Positions 25,360 to 35,251 of a stretch of DNA of 64,000 bases are shown here, piece by piece. This DNA comes from Flavobacterium agrisoli (GTDB lineage Bacteria > Bacteroidota > Bacteroidia > Flavobacteriales > Flavobacteriaceae). A program made the position numbers and the translations under genes. The stretch's first letter is position 1, and every line of letters starts with the position of its first letter. The stretch spans positions 372,001 through 436,000 of the forward strand of contig NZ_JAEHFV010000001.1 in the NCBI RefSeq assembly GCF_016522065.1, in the 5' to 3' direction. The notes under the pieces are model-generated. The model saw nothing but the letters and a program-made list of their open reading frames with translations, did no database searches and was not told the origin of the DNA.

Positions 25360-27276
25360 ATGAATACTATTGCTGAGCACATTGCAGATTTTTTAAAAGA
25401 ATACGCACCATTTGATAATTTAACTTTTCATGAATTATCTCAAATTGCTTCAAAAATTCGTGTATTAAATTTAGAAAAACATGCTATTTTATTTAAAAAT
25501 AACGATGTACTTCATGATAGTTTTTATGTAGTTGCTCAAGGTACAATCAATTTGTCTATAATTGCCGATGCCGAAGAAACATTGCTAAATAAATGCCATA
25601 CAGGTGATATTTTTGGTTTACGTCCGTTTTTTGCCAAAAACAACTATACCATGACTGCCAAAGCTCGTGAAGAATCTATTCTTTACGCTATTCCGATTTC
25701 GGTTTTTAGGCCTTTTGTTGCCAATAATTCCGATGTTTTGAACTTTTTATTAGAAAGTTTTGCTGCCAACACGCGTCATACTAAAGAAACCAATTATAAA
25801 GGCAAATTAATTCCAGATAATGCTTTTTATTCGGATACACAATCTGAAATGCAATATATTCAATCCTTAAATTACAACAATTCGCCCATAACCGTTCCAA
25901 TTACCACCACGGTTAAAGAAGCTGCACTTTTGATGGTGGAATCGCTTATAAATAATATTTTGGTTTGTGATGAAAATAACAATCCAATCGGAATTATTAC
26001 GGAGGCTGATATGGCTACTAAAATTGCAACAGGACGCTTTCCAATTACCGTTACAGTTGATACTATTATGGCCTCGCCGGTGGTGACTGTTTTTGAAAAT
26101 GTTTCCTTAGCAGAAGCGCAATTGTTAATGATAAAACATGATGTAACACATTTGTGTGTGACAAAAGACGGAACAAATAAATCGGTGGTAAAAGGAATTA
26201 TATCCGAACATGATTTAATTGTAGCGCAAGCCAGTAATCCTGGAGTTTTAATCAAGGAAATCAAGCGTTCGCAAGTGCCAAAGGACTTAAAAGAAATTCG
26301 TGATCGTTTGGGTGATTTGATTCAAAATTCCATTCAAAAAAACATTCCAATATCCCATATTAGCAATATTGCCAACGAAATAAATCTGGCGTTGATTCGA
26401 CGTGCTGTTGAGCTTTCTATTTTAGATTTAGGCTCACCTCCTGCTCGCTTTGCTTGGTTGAGTATTGGTAGTCAAGGTCGTAAAGAACAACTTTTGTTAA
26501 CCGATCAAGATAGTATTTTGATTTTTGAAGATGTTACGGCCGAAAAATATCGAGATGTTAAAGATTACTTTTTGCATTTAGCTAAAAAAACTACCAGCAT
26601 TTTAGAAAAAGTAGGCTATGAATATTGTCCGAATGGTCACATGGGAAGTAATATGTTGTGGTGTAAATCCCTGACCGATTGGACCAAACAATACAACAGT
26701 TGGATGAATACTCCAGGCGAAAGTAGTAATGATTTAAGTAGTATTTTCTTTGATTACCAAATTGTTTTTGGTGAACCTAAAATAGAAGAAGCCTTGGAAA
26801 ACATCATTTACAAAAATGCTCAAAATAACACTTTGTTTTTTGACTTTTTAGGAAATGATGCTTTAAAGAAAAATTCGCCTCTAACCTTTTTCAAGAAATT
26901 CGTTTTGGAAGAAGAAGGCGAAAACAAAGACAAATTCGATATTAAAACGCGTGCTTTAATGCCTTTAATTGATGGAGCGCGTTTGTTAATTTTAAGTAAT
27001 GACATCAAAGGAATCAATAATACCTATTTGCGATTCAAGCAATTAGCGATCACCGATACGAAAAATGCCGATATTTATTTAAATTGTGCCGAAGCATTTT
27101 TAACTTTATCCAAATACCGTACTTTGGAAGGAATTAAAAACGATGATGCTGGACAATTTATTAGTATTAAAGATCTTTCAAAACTAGATCGTGAAAAATT
27201 AAAAAATGCCCTTGCTCCAATGCGAGAATTAGAAGAATTAATTAAAAGCAAATTTCAATTAACGCAATTTTCATAA
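25360..27276 (+). CDS. DUF294 nucleotidyltransferase-like protein with cNMP-binding and CBS domains
   Basis: This 638-residue cytoplasmic protein has four parts: a cyclic-nucleotide-binding-type beta-roll (about 15-130), a pair of CBS domains (about 170-300; ITEADMATKIA and SEHDLIVAQ), a GlnD-like nucleotidyltransferase domain (about 330-470) with the GS-x-GR-x-E and D-x-D signature in SIGSQGRKEQLLLTDQDS, and a helical DUF294 C-terminal domain. The nucleotidyltransferase motif is intact, so it may transfer a nucleotide to a protein, with small-ligand control. The DnaQ-fold gene starts 4 bp downstream; that pairing recurs in bacteria, but no function has been proved. Confidence 0.9.
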   Translation: MNTIAEHIADFLKEYAPFDNLTFHELSQIASKIRVLNLEKHAILFKNNDVLHDSFYVVAQGTINLSIIADAEETLLNKCHTGDIFGLRPFFAKNNYTMTAKAREESILYAIPISVFRPFVANNSDVLNFLLESFAANTRHTKETNYKGKLIPDNAFYSDTQSEMQYIQSLNYNNSPITVPITTTVKEAALLMVESLINNILVCDENNNPIGIITEADMATKIATGRFPITVTVDTIMASPVVTVFENVSLAEAQLLMIKHDVTHLCVTKDGTNKSVVKGIISEHDLIVAQASNPGVLIKEIKRSQVPKDLKEIRDRLGDLIQNSIQKNIPISHISNIANEINLALIRRAVELSILDLGSPPARFAWLSIGSQGRKEQLLLTDQDSILIFEDVTAEKYRDVKDYFLHLAKKTTSILEKVGYEYCPNGHMGSNMLWCKSLTDWTKQYNSWMNTPGESSNDLSSIFFDYQIVFGEPKIEEALENIIYKNAQNNTLFFDFLGNDALKKNSPLTFFKKFVLEEEGENKDKFDIKTRALMPLIDGARLLILSNDIKGINNTYLRFKQLAITDTKNADIYLNCAEAFLTLSKYRTLEGIKNDDAGQFISIKDLSKLDREKLKNALAPMRELEELIKSKFQLTQFS

Positions 27277-27280
27277 GTAT

Positions 27281-27877
27281 ATGTTTGATTGGCTTAAGAA
27301 TATTAACAAAGATCATCCCGAATTTTGGAAAGAATACGTTTCTAAATTTGAGCATAAATCCGATCGTTATGTGGTAATTTCTACAGAAACATCGGGTTTA
27401 AGCACTTCAAAAGACGTTATTTTATCAATCGGGTCATTTGCTATTGTTAATAATGTAATCATGATCGAAGATAATTTTGAGGCCGTCATTCTTCAGTACA
27501 AATATTTGCATGACAATGGCTTATCCAACGAGTTTATTGTGGAAAGCAAAATGAAAAAGTTAATTGAACCCGATGCACTTCAATTGCTAATTGATTATAT
27601 CGGCAATGCCATCATTGTAGGACATCATGTTCATTTTGATGTAGAAATGATTAATGCTGCTTTAGAACGATTGGATTGTGGCCGTTTAAAAAACGAAGCT
27701 TTAGATATTGATGTAATGTATCGAAAATTACACGATATTAACGACAAGCAATTTTCTTTAAACGAATTATGCGGAATTTATAAAATTCCGATTAGTGACC
27801 GAAATTCTTCTTCGGAAGATGCGTACAAAATTGGATTATTATTCTTAAAATTAAAATCTAGGCTGCATATTCAGTAA
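27281..27877 (+). CDS. DnaQ-like 3'-5' exonuclease-fold protein with substituted catalytic residues
   Basis: This 198-residue protein has the DnaQ/PolC epsilon fold. In DEDDh enzymes the Exo I motif is DxE, Exo II has a conserved Asp, and Exo III is Hx4D. Here Exo I reads STETSG, so Asp is replaced by Ser34 with Glu36 kept. Exo II (GHHVHFD) keeps Asp120. Exo III reads DRNSSSEDA, so the general-base His is replaced by Asn175 with Asp180 kept. Two of five key positions are therefore changed, and nuclease activity is doubtful. The gene is 4 bp after the DUF294 gene, so the product may be a binding partner for it. Confidence 0.85.
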   Translation: MFDWLKNINKDHPEFWKEYVSKFEHKSDRYVVISTETSGLSTSKDVILSIGSFAIVNNVIMIEDNFEAVILQYKYLHDNGLSNEFIVESKMKKLIEPDALQLLIDYIGNAIIVGHHVHFDVEMINAALERLDCGRLKNEALDIDVMYRKLHDINDKQFSLNELCGIYKIPISDRNSSSEDAYKIGLLFLKLKSRLHIQ

Positions 27878-27921
27878 TTTTATGGTTAGCAAACTCTAAA
27901 AGGTAATGCTGAAAAAGGCTG

Positions 27922-28803
27922 TTAATCTACCAAAACCCGTAATGATTTTGCTAATATGCGAACTGATAATTGATTGGTTTTCAAATTATATTGTTCGCCA
28001 TCCAACTGTACATCAGTAAAAATTTTTGAAGGCATTTCAATTCTAATATCTTTTATTAAAATTCGATTGGCTTTTTTAAATTTATCTACCGAATTTCGTA
28101 GAACATGATAACCTAACAATAATTTTTCCAGAAAAGAAAGTTTTGGAACAATTATTATATCTAAAAACCCGTCGAACAAGCTTGCTTTAGGGGTTAGACT
28201 CATTTTATACCCCATCTCATTTGAATTCGATATAAACAATAAAAGAGGATTGATTTCTAAATGTTGATTGTCAAAATAGACTTTCGTTTTAAACGTTTTG
28301 AATTCTAAAGCAGCCGACAATGTTGCTTTTATATACGCCGAAAGCGTTCGCTTACCTGCTTTTTCGTATTTTTTAATTATAAGTGCATCAATACCGATAC
28401 CCATATTGCTAAAAAAATAGTTATCGTTTAATTGTCCTACATCCATTGCTTTATAATTTCCTTTTTTTATAATTGAAATTGCTTTCTCAAAATTATTCGG
28501 AATTTGTAAGTTTGATGCTAGTCCGTTTCCTGAACCTATCGGGATTATTCCTAATTTTATATTGGTTCCCACTAGTGAGGAGGCCACTTCGTTAATAGTT
28601 CCATCACCTCCGCAGGCAATAATACAATCGGGATTTTGTAAAATAGCTGATTTTGTTAATTGTAAAGCGTGTTTTTTATGTTGGGTATAATCCACTTCAA
28701 TTTTATAAGTAGTGTTCGGAAATTGAGTTTTAATATACGATGCCGACAAATTATGTTTTCCACTTCCAGAAATGGGATTAATTATAAAATGAATGTACAT
28801 CAT
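27922..28803 (-). CDS. Diacylglycerol/lipid kinase family protein (YegS/DgkB-like)
   Basis: This 293-residue protein has the DAGK catalytic fold: an N-terminal FIINPISGSGK phosphate loop, the nucleotide-binding ACGGDGTINEVAS, and GIIPIGSGNGLA. These soluble or peripheral membrane kinases phosphorylate diacylglycerol, sphingosine-like or other lipids; Bacteroidota make sphingolipids, so the substrate is open. Its ATG overlaps the stop of the LtaS-type gene by one base (TAATG), so translation is probably coupled. A lipid kinase next to a headgroup transferase suggests recycling of the diacylglycerol that the transferase would release. Confidence 0.9.
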   Translation of the reverse strand: MMYIHFIINPISGSGKHNLSASYIKTQFPNTTYKIEVDYTQHKKHALQLTKSAILQNPDCIIACGGDGTINEVASSLVGTNIKLGIIPIGSGNGLASNLQIPNNFEKAISIIKKGNYKAMDVGQLNDNYFFSNMGIGIDALIIKKYEKAGKRTLSAYIKATLSAALEFKTFKTKVYFDNQHLEINPLLLFISNSNEMGYKMSLTPKASLFDGFLDIIIVPKLSFLEKLLLGYHVLRNSVDKFKKANRILIKDIRIEMPSKIFTDVQLDGEQYNLKTNQLSVRILAKSLRVLVD

Positions 28804-30767
28804 TATTGTAACAGTTTATTAGTAAAAAGAAAATCGGCAGTTTGGTACCAAGCAATAGTTTCGTTTAAAAAAGTTGAATTCATTGGTATGGCCTTTAAAC
28901 GATTGTTATTTTTGTTCCAAGCGTAAAAAGCTTGTTTTCTTTGATCTGATAAAATCATTACTTTTTCCTTTTTCATCAATACCAATTTTCGATAAGTTCC
29001 CATTAAAGCACGTTCTTCATAATTTTGGTCTAAAACATTTTTCCCAAAAAAATCAGACTCATAATTCCAATGAAACAAACCAAATAAAGTAGGCCAAAGA
29101 TCTATTTGTGAACATTGTTTCGTTATTTTTTGATTACTTTTTTCGGGTAAATTCACAATAAAAGCTGGAATATGATAGTTGGCTACATCAATTTCATCTT
29201 TTCCAGCACTACTGGCACAATGATCGGCAATAATAACAAAAACGGTGTTTTTGAACCAAGGTTTTGTTTTTGCTTTCTTAAATAATTCTTTAAGGGCAAA
29301 GTCAGTATATTTTACAGCTCCTTCCCTATTAGTTCCAGATGTAATATCAATTTTTCCAGAAGGATACGTAAAAGGTCGGTGATTGGAAGTTGTCATGACA
29401 AAGTTAAAAAATGGCTTACCTGTTTTATACTGAAGATCGGCTACTTTAAGCATTTTATTAAAAATATCTTCATCGCAAATTCCCCAAGCATTTTCAAAAG
29501 TAACTTCATTGTCAGTTATATTATGTCGAACCGTTTTAATTTCATCGCTTAAAACACTTCCTCTTCCTCTGTCATAAATCGCAAAACCGTTACCACCAAA
29601 ATAGGCATTCATATTATCAAAATAGCCGTCACCTCCGTAGAAAAAATTACAATCGTAGTTTCGTGATTTAAACACGTTACTAACCGTATATAAATTTTGG
29701 TTGTTAGGTCTTTTTACAATACTTTGTCCCGGAGTTGGTGGTATACAAAGCGTAACCGCTTCCATTCCTCTAACGGTTCTGTTTCCGGTGGCGTATAAAT
29801 CATCGAAAAAAATACTTTTTTGAGCAAGACTATCCAAAAATGGTGTAATCTTTTCTTCGTTACCAAACTCTTTTAAAAAACTGGCACTTAAACTTTCAAC
29901 CAAAATAAACACTACATTTTTATTTGCATTAGAAGGTTGAATAGACGTAATCTTTCTGTGAATGGAATGCTCTTTTTTAAGATAAACCGTATTAGAATTC
30001 TCTAACTTTTTCCGGATACAATCAAAAGCTTTATCATTATCTGTGGATGTATAAAAATCAACGTATTTAATTTGGTTGTTTCTAAAAGCGGCAAAAAAGG
30101 AATAAATACCCGATTTGGAAATTTCAGCATTATACCGATTTGAAGACCATTCTGCTTGATTATTAGTGATGAAAAAACCAAAGAACAAAGCAATTATGAT
30201 AGTAGCGCCTAAAACCGACAATCTGGTTTTTAAAGTGGCAGTAGTAGCAAACGTTTTGGCAAAAGCTTGGGTTTTGTAAAAAAGATATACAAACGCAAAA
30301 GTAAGAACGGCTATTCCGCCAATTAAAACAGGTAGTGGGTACGATTGTTGAATATTAGCTACAACTTCATAAGTATAAATTAAATAATCAACGGCTATGA
30401 AATTAAATCGTGCTTTAAATTCATCCCAAAATGTCAATTCGGCAAAAAAAGTAAAAACAAGAACAAAAATGGTTAGCGTTGTAAAAAAATAAACCAAAAT
30501 TTTATCCATTAAAGAACCAATCCATTTATTTGGCAATAAACTATAATACACTACACTACCAATGGAAATAAAGGTAATGGTTCCAAAATCAAAGAATAAC
30601 CCCGTTAATAGCGTTCTAAAAACATCTAAAATATTCCATGAAACTTCATCAAATTGCCAGATGAAAAAGCCAATTCTTAAAAATTGCGAAAGAAGCAAAA
30701 ACCAAATTACAAACTGTGCCAATAAAGTATATCTACTGTAGGCGGAAGAAAATTTATACATATTCAT
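28803..30767 (-). CDS. LtaS-family membrane sulfatase/phosphotransferase
   Basis: This 654-residue protein has five N-terminal membrane helices (within about 12-200) and a large extracytoplasmic alkaline-phosphatase-like domain. The domain starts at VFILVESLSASFLKEFG, whose Glu is a metal ligand; the likely nucleophile Thr is in TGNRTVRGMEA, and the metal-binding IADHCASS lies further on. LtaS enzymes transfer phosphoglycerol from phosphatidylglycerol. Gram-negative Bacteroidota have no lipoteichoic acid, so this copy probably modifies another envelope glycan or lipid with phosphoglycerol or phosphoethanolamine; that is inference. It is cotranscribed with the lipid kinase gene, and the barrel gene lies 72 bp upstream. 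Confidence 0.88.
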   Translation of the reverse strand: MNMYKFSSAYSRYTLLAQFVIWFLLLSQFLRIGFFIWQFDEVSWNILDVFRTLLTGLFFDFGTITFISIGSVVYYSLLPNKWIGSLMDKILVYFFTTLTIFVLVFTFFAELTFWDEFKARFNFIAVDYLIYTYEVVANIQQSYPLPVLIGGIAVLTFAFVYLFYKTQAFAKTFATTATLKTRLSVLGATIIIALFFGFFITNNQAEWSSNRYNAEISKSGIYSFFAAFRNNQIKYVDFYTSTDNDKAFDCIRKKLENSNTVYLKKEHSIHRKITSIQPSNANKNVVFILVESLSASFLKEFGNEEKITPFLDSLAQKSIFFDDLYATGNRTVRGMEAVTLCIPPTPGQSIVKRPNNQNLYTVSNVFKSRNYDCNFFYGGDGYFDNMNAYFGGNGFAIYDRGRGSVLSDEIKTVRHNITDNEVTFENAWGICDEDIFNKMLKVADLQYKTGKPFFNFVMTTSNHRPFTYPSGKIDITSGTNREGAVKYTDFALKELFKKAKTKPWFKNTVFVIIADHCASSAGKDEIDVANYHIPAFIVNLPEKSNQKITKQCSQIDLWPTLFGLFHWNYESDFFGKNVLDQNYEERALMGTYRKLVLMKKEKVMILSDQRKQAFYAWNKNNNRLKAIPMNSTFLNETIAWYQTADFLFTNKLLQ

Positions 30768-30839
30768 TTATTACTATAGAAGTGCAAATTTTACAACCCA
30801 ATTTTGAATTTATTTTGAATTTTGGTTTTAATTAAGAAA

Positions 30840-33251
30840 TCAAAATTTATAGCTATAACCAAAACGGAATACTTGTGTTTCATAATAATCTTCGGAAGAA
30901 AAACGGAAATCTTCTCCGGCAATTTCTTTTTTGATGACTAACGTATTAAAAAGATCTGTAGCATTTAAAAACACTTCTCCTTTCCCATTCTGAATTGATT
31001 TTTTAATTCCAAAATCAGTATAAAAACGAGCTTTAATTTTTCCTTGCGGAATTATATCGGGCGCTAAATAAACCATAGAGAGCTGTGCCGAAATGGTTTT
31101 ATAGAACGAAAAAGTATTGTTCCATTTTAAATTTCCAGAAGTGATTTCTTGAAGATTAGCACTAAAAGTAGAAGGGGTTGGATACAAATTAGTAACCGTA
31201 AAAGCATCAATAGTATTTTTATACAAATTTCCATTTAGGTTAAAGGAATACCACGAATTGAGTTCTTTAGCAAAAACCAATTCAATTCCGAAAGAAGAAC
31301 TTTCCTTCGCATTTTGAAAAACATTATAAATAATAGCGCTTCCGGGAACTGTGGTAGCAATTCGTGTAATGGTACCATTTATAACCCGATAATAAAGGGA
31401 ACCCATTAAATAACCTTTTTCAAAATCGGTTTTGTAACCCACTTCAAAAGCCGAGGTAAATTGTGGTTGCAACGCGGGATTTCCGACTTTAATAATTTCG
31501 GCATCATCATATTTAGGGAAAATTCGAATATCAACTTCATTGGGCCTGTCTACACGTCGGTTATAAAAAGCCGTAAATTTATTTTGTTCATTGAGTTTGT
31601 AAGCTAATTTAACGCTCGGAAAAGGTTCGGTGTAATGATATCCATTGCTTGTATAAGTTGGATGATTTGGGTTAACCTCATAATTTAAATTAACGTATTC
31701 ATAACGAAGACCAATTTCGGCTTCTATTTTTTCCGTTTCATAAATGTAACTTCCATACACTGCTGGGATAATTTCTTTATATGTTGCCCAACCTCCTGCA
31801 TTGGCATCAATTGGCGAATTTTCTCCTGGGAAAAACTGCATGTTTGTCGGAATTTGACGGTTTCTAAACTTAATTCCAGTTTCAAAACGGCCGTATTGTA
31901 AAGGTTGTACATAATCCATATTCAAATCGACTACTTTTTCGTCTGATAATAATTTAAAAGCATCTTCCCCAAAAGATTCTGCAATAGTATTTTTAAAAAA
32001 GTATTTTTCATCTTCTCTGTGATAAGTATAATTAATTCCGGCATTCAATTTTCTTCCAATTTGGCTGAATTTATGCTGAAAAGAAGCACTTGCCATAAAT
32101 GTTGTTTTGAGTTCATCTTCTAAAAATTGCCACAGACGCAATCGCTGTGAAAAATCTGCATTAAAAAAAGGTTCATCACCATTATCTAGTATCTTTTCAC
32201 TACCAAAAAGTCCCGAAAAAGAAAAAGAATTTTGTTCATTAAAGTTCCAATCTATACCGGTTTTAAGAGTGGTAAAATGAGTATCGCGATTTCGTTTGGT
32301 TTGCTGGTTAATTATCGTACCATCTTGATAGGTTCGTGTAACAAATTCGTTTTTGTTAAGGGTTTCGGTATACAGGTAATCGGCTTGTAAATAGGTATTT
32401 ATTTTATTTTTTCGATAATTTAAAGAAAAACTAGGATTTATTTTCGGAGTCATTTGATATTGTGGTCTAATGCTTGGAAGGTTCTCTTTGCGTTCCCATA
32501 AAGCACCATAACCCGAACTAATTCCGATTTTACCGTTTATACCTTCTTGCTTGGTTTTTTTATAGATAATATTGATAATTCCTGCGTTTCCGTTGGCATC
32601 GTATTTGGAGGAAGGATTGTTGATAATTTCAATTTTTTCGATAGCCGAAGCCGGAATATTATCTAAACCCGACTGATTTCCAAAACCGGTTAGCGCAGTT
32701 TGTTTGCCATCAATCAGAATCATGACTTTATCATTTCCTCTTAATTGCACTTTTCCGTCTTGAACGGTAACACCCGGTAAATTCTGCATAGATTGTAAAA
32801 GAGAACCACCCGTTTGGGTAATATTATCGGCCATAGCAAATACTTTTTTGTCCATTGAAACCGGATTTTGCTGGTTTTTGGTACTCACCATAACTTCTGA
32901 TAAAGCAGTTACATCTTCATCAATTAGCAAGGTTCCCAAGTCTAAATAATCAGAAAGAATACCTATAAATATTTCTTGCTGTTTTTCTTTAAAACCAATC
33001 ATATTTGCTTTTAAAATGTATTTTCCAGGGGTTATACCAGAAAACAGAAAACGACCCTCTTCGTTAGTCACGGTTCCAAAGAAAATTTTAGTGTCCTTTT
33101 CAGAAGACAGTGTAACATTTGCAAAAGGAACAGCAATTTTTGAATGGCTATCTTTTAGTATTCCGGATAGTGTGATTGTTTTTTGTTGAGCAACTAATTT
33201 AAAAACCGTTAGGAATAAAAAAGAAAAAAGTAGGAATGTTTTTGATTTCAT
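30840..33251 (-). CDS. TonB-dependent receptor-like outer-membrane beta-barrel protein
   Basis: This 803-residue protein has a signal peptide ending near LVAQQ, then a carboxypeptidase-regulatory-like Ig-type domain (about 25-115; SGILKDSHSK to GKYILKANMIGFK), a plug domain (GSLLQSMQNLPGVTV, VQLRGNDKVMILIDGKQTAL, AIEKIEIINNPSSKYDANGNAGIINI), then a barrel ending in an aromatic strand (VFRFGYSYKF). The plug and barrel place it in the outer-membrane beta-barrel family related to TonB receptors, which import siderophores or other large ligands. No SusD partner is present, so polysaccharide uptake of the Sus type is not indicated. It lies 64 bp after the histidine kinase gene. Confidence 0.92.
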   Translation of the reverse strand: MKSKTFLLFSFLFLTVFKLVAQQKTITLSGILKDSHSKIAVPFANVTLSSEKDTKIFFGTVTNEEGRFLFSGITPGKYILKANMIGFKEKQQEIFIGILSDYLDLGTLLIDEDVTALSEVMVSTKNQQNPVSMDKKVFAMADNITQTGGSLLQSMQNLPGVTVQDGKVQLRGNDKVMILIDGKQTALTGFGNQSGLDNIPASAIEKIEIINNPSSKYDANGNAGIINIIYKKTKQEGINGKIGISSGYGALWERKENLPSIRPQYQMTPKINPSFSLNYRKNKINTYLQADYLYTETLNKNEFVTRTYQDGTIINQQTKRNRDTHFTTLKTGIDWNFNEQNSFSFSGLFGSEKILDNGDEPFFNADFSQRLRLWQFLEDELKTTFMASASFQHKFSQIGRKLNAGINYTYHREDEKYFFKNTIAESFGEDAFKLLSDEKVVDLNMDYVQPLQYGRFETGIKFRNRQIPTNMQFFPGENSPIDANAGGWATYKEIIPAVYGSYIYETEKIEAEIGLRYEYVNLNYEVNPNHPTYTSNGYHYTEPFPSVKLAYKLNEQNKFTAFYNRRVDRPNEVDIRIFPKYDDAEIIKVGNPALQPQFTSAFEVGYKTDFEKGYLMGSLYYRVINGTITRIATTVPGSAIIYNVFQNAKESSSFGIELVFAKELNSWYSFNLNGNLYKNTIDAFTVTNLYPTPSTFSANLQEITSGNLKWNNTFSFYKTISAQLSMVYLAPDIIPQGKIKARFYTDFGIKKSIQNGKGEVFLNATDLFNTLVIKKEIAGEDFRFSSEDYYETQVFRFGYSYKF

Positions 33252-33315
33252 TTGATACTATTTTAAAAAGAATAGTACAAATCTGGATAATGATTTAGAA
33301 GAAAGTTTGAATTTT

Positions 33316-34581
33316 TTAAAAACTAACTTCAAAAATATGCTCCTTATCCATAAAACGATACTGGATTTGCCATTTATTTATTTCGCAAATTTTCTTAATA
33401 ATAGCCAAGCCCAAACCGCTCCCTTTTGAAGAAGGATTTGCTTTCGAAAACCGATTAAATACGTCCTCTTTCAGTATTGTAACATCTGACCCTGTATTGC
33501 GAAATTGCAGGATATTATCTTCTATACAAATGGAAATTGAACCATTTTTTTCATTGTGCCGAATGGCATTTAGAAATAAATTATTCAATAAAACTTCGAC
33601 TAAAGCGGCATTTGCTACTAAGCTAAGTTCATTTTTAAAAAAGGTGTTAATTTGGATGTTTTTTGTCTGGGCTTGTTCTGTAAAAAAATCGAGGTGTTTT
33701 TCGATAAAATTATTCAATACAATGTTTTCTTGCTCCAGATAAATTTCATTATCCATTTTCGAAAGCAATAACAAGTTTTTATTCAGTCGATTGAGTCTGG
33801 AAACGTCTTTATTTAACGCTCCAATTAATTTTGATTGTTCCCGTGTTAAGTCCAATTGTTGCAGCGTATCAATTTTAGTTTGAAACAATGCCAAAGGCGT
33901 TTGCAGTTCATGCGCGGCATTTTCAACAAATTCACGCTGACTTTTATAAATTGCCGTATTTTTTTCAATTAAACGTTCTAGGCTTTTATTTAGTCGTTGA
34001 AATTCGTCGATGTCCGTAGCAATAAACTGAGGCGGATTGTTTTTATCAATTTCAAAATTTTGTATTTGATGTAAGGTATTGTAAAAGGGTTTCCAAATTT
34101 GTGCAGCCGATTTTTTAGAAATCCAGATAATGCCCGTTAATAAAATGATGATAATACACAGAAACATAATGGCAATACTAAAAACCATTCCTTCCATTTC
34201 AACCAGGTTTCGTTTTTCGATATAAGTATACCTTTTTCCGTTAATATCAACAGGAGCATACAATATCCGAAATGGTTCTTTTTCATTGGCAACCGCTTCA
34301 AATAACATTTCACCAATAATCGAATCTTTCGTTACGCCCATGTCGGGAACAATGGTTACATTTTGATTGTATTTGTTCCAAGCAGCGATGTCTTGTGCCG
34401 TGTAATGACTGTGAATTTCATTTACAAAGGCACCTTTATGAAAAAGCAAAACTTCGTCCGTTTCATACACATACAGCCATTGCGAAATATAATAAAATAC
34501 AGGAGCCGCGATTAACAAAATGATAACCGCATACGTTAAAAAACTATTGGTTGTTTTGCGAAGAAGTTTTTTATTGTTCAT
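33316..34581 (-). CDS. Sensor histidine kinase
   Basis: This 421-residue protein has two membrane helices (about 15-36 and 130-153) bracketing an extracytoplasmic sensor of about 95 residues. A dimerisation domain follows with His223 in AAHELQTPLA, and an ATPase domain with an N box (LLNNLFLNAIRHNEKNG) and a G2 box (SKGSGLGLAI). The kinase phosphorylates itself on His223 and passes phosphate to the response regulator, whose gene overlaps by 11 bp. The sensor has no recognised ligand fold. Confidence 0.93.
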   Translation of the reverse strand: MNNKKLLRKTTNSFLTYAVIILLIAAPVFYYISQWLYVYETDEVLLFHKGAFVNEIHSHYTAQDIAAWNKYNQNVTIVPDMGVTKDSIIGEMLFEAVANEKEPFRILYAPVDINGKRYTYIEKRNLVEMEGMVFSIAIMFLCIIIILLTGIIWISKKSAAQIWKPFYNTLHQIQNFEIDKNNPPQFIATDIDEFQRLNKSLERLIEKNTAIYKSQREFVENAAHELQTPLALFQTKIDTLQQLDLTREQSKLIGALNKDVSRLNRLNKNLLLLSKMDNEIYLEQENIVLNNFIEKHLDFFTEQAQTKNIQINTFFKNELSLVANAALVEVLLNNLFLNAIRHNEKNGSISICIEDNILQFRNTGSDVTILKEDVFNRFSKANPSSKGSGLGLAIIKKICEINKWQIQYRFMDKEHIFEVSF

Positions 34582-35251
34582 TTTCCCACTTGTATCCTAA
34601 ACCGTAGACCGTTTTGATATAATCACCACTTCCGGCATGAGTTAATTTCTTTTTGAGATTTTTGATGTGTGCGTAAATAAAATCGTGATTATCTAACATA
34701 TCGGCCATATCACCCGAAAGATGTTCGGCAATTGCCCCTTTTGATAATACTTTATTTTCATTGCCAATTAAAAATAAGAGTAAATCAAATTCTTTTTTGG
34801 TGACTTCTAATTTTACATCGTGAACTGAAACAGTTTTGGAGAAAATGTCGACCGTAATTTCATTAAAAACCACTCGATTATTTCCTTTGAAATTTTTTCG
34901 TCTTATCAAAGCCTGCATTCGAACCAATAACTCCGAAAGATGAAAGGGTTTGGTTAAGAAATCATCGGCACCCAAATTAAATCCTTCCAAGCGGGTTTCT
35001 AAATTCTCTTTAGCCGAAATAATAATAACACCATCTGTTTTATTTTTTCTTTTGAGTTCTTTTAAAATAGCAAATCCATCGCCATCCGGAAGCATTAAAT
35101 CTAGTAAAATACAATCGTAATCATGGCTCTCAATTTTAGAAAGCGCTATAGTAAAGTTTTCAGCGGTTTCGCATTGAATATTATTGGTTTTAAAGTAATT
35201 TATGATACTTTCGGCAATTGCGCGCTCGTCTTCTACAATTAAAATCTTCAT
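34571..35251 (-). CDS. OmpR-family response regulator
   Basis: This 226-residue protein has an N-terminal receiver with the acidic pair in VEDER, phosphoacceptor Asp51 in LLDLMLPDGDG, a Ser in IISAKE and Lys in LTKPF. A C-terminal winged-helix DNA-binding domain follows (about 130-225; IYAHIKNLKKKL and YIKTVYGLGYKW). The downstream histidine kinase gene overlaps it by 11 bp. The pair leads a row of envelope genes (barrel, LtaS-type enzyme, lipid kinase), which are its most likely targets. Confidence 0.95.
   Translation of the reverse strand: MKILIVEDERAIAESIINYFKTNNIQCETAENFTIALSKIESHDYDCILLDLMLPDGDGFAILKELKRKNKTDGVIIISAKENLETRLEGFNLGADDFLTKPFHLSELLVRMQALIRRKNFKGNNRVVFNEITVDIFSKTVSVHDVKLEVTKKEFDLLLFLIGNENKVLSKGAIAEHLSGDMADMLDNHDFIYAHIKNLKKKLTHAGSGDYIKTVYGLGYKWENEQ

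Noticed and set aside
28803..30767. Lipoteichoic acid synthesis
   Set aside because: The enzyme fold fits LtaS, but the gene content is that of a Gram-negative bacterium, so the acceptor must be something else.
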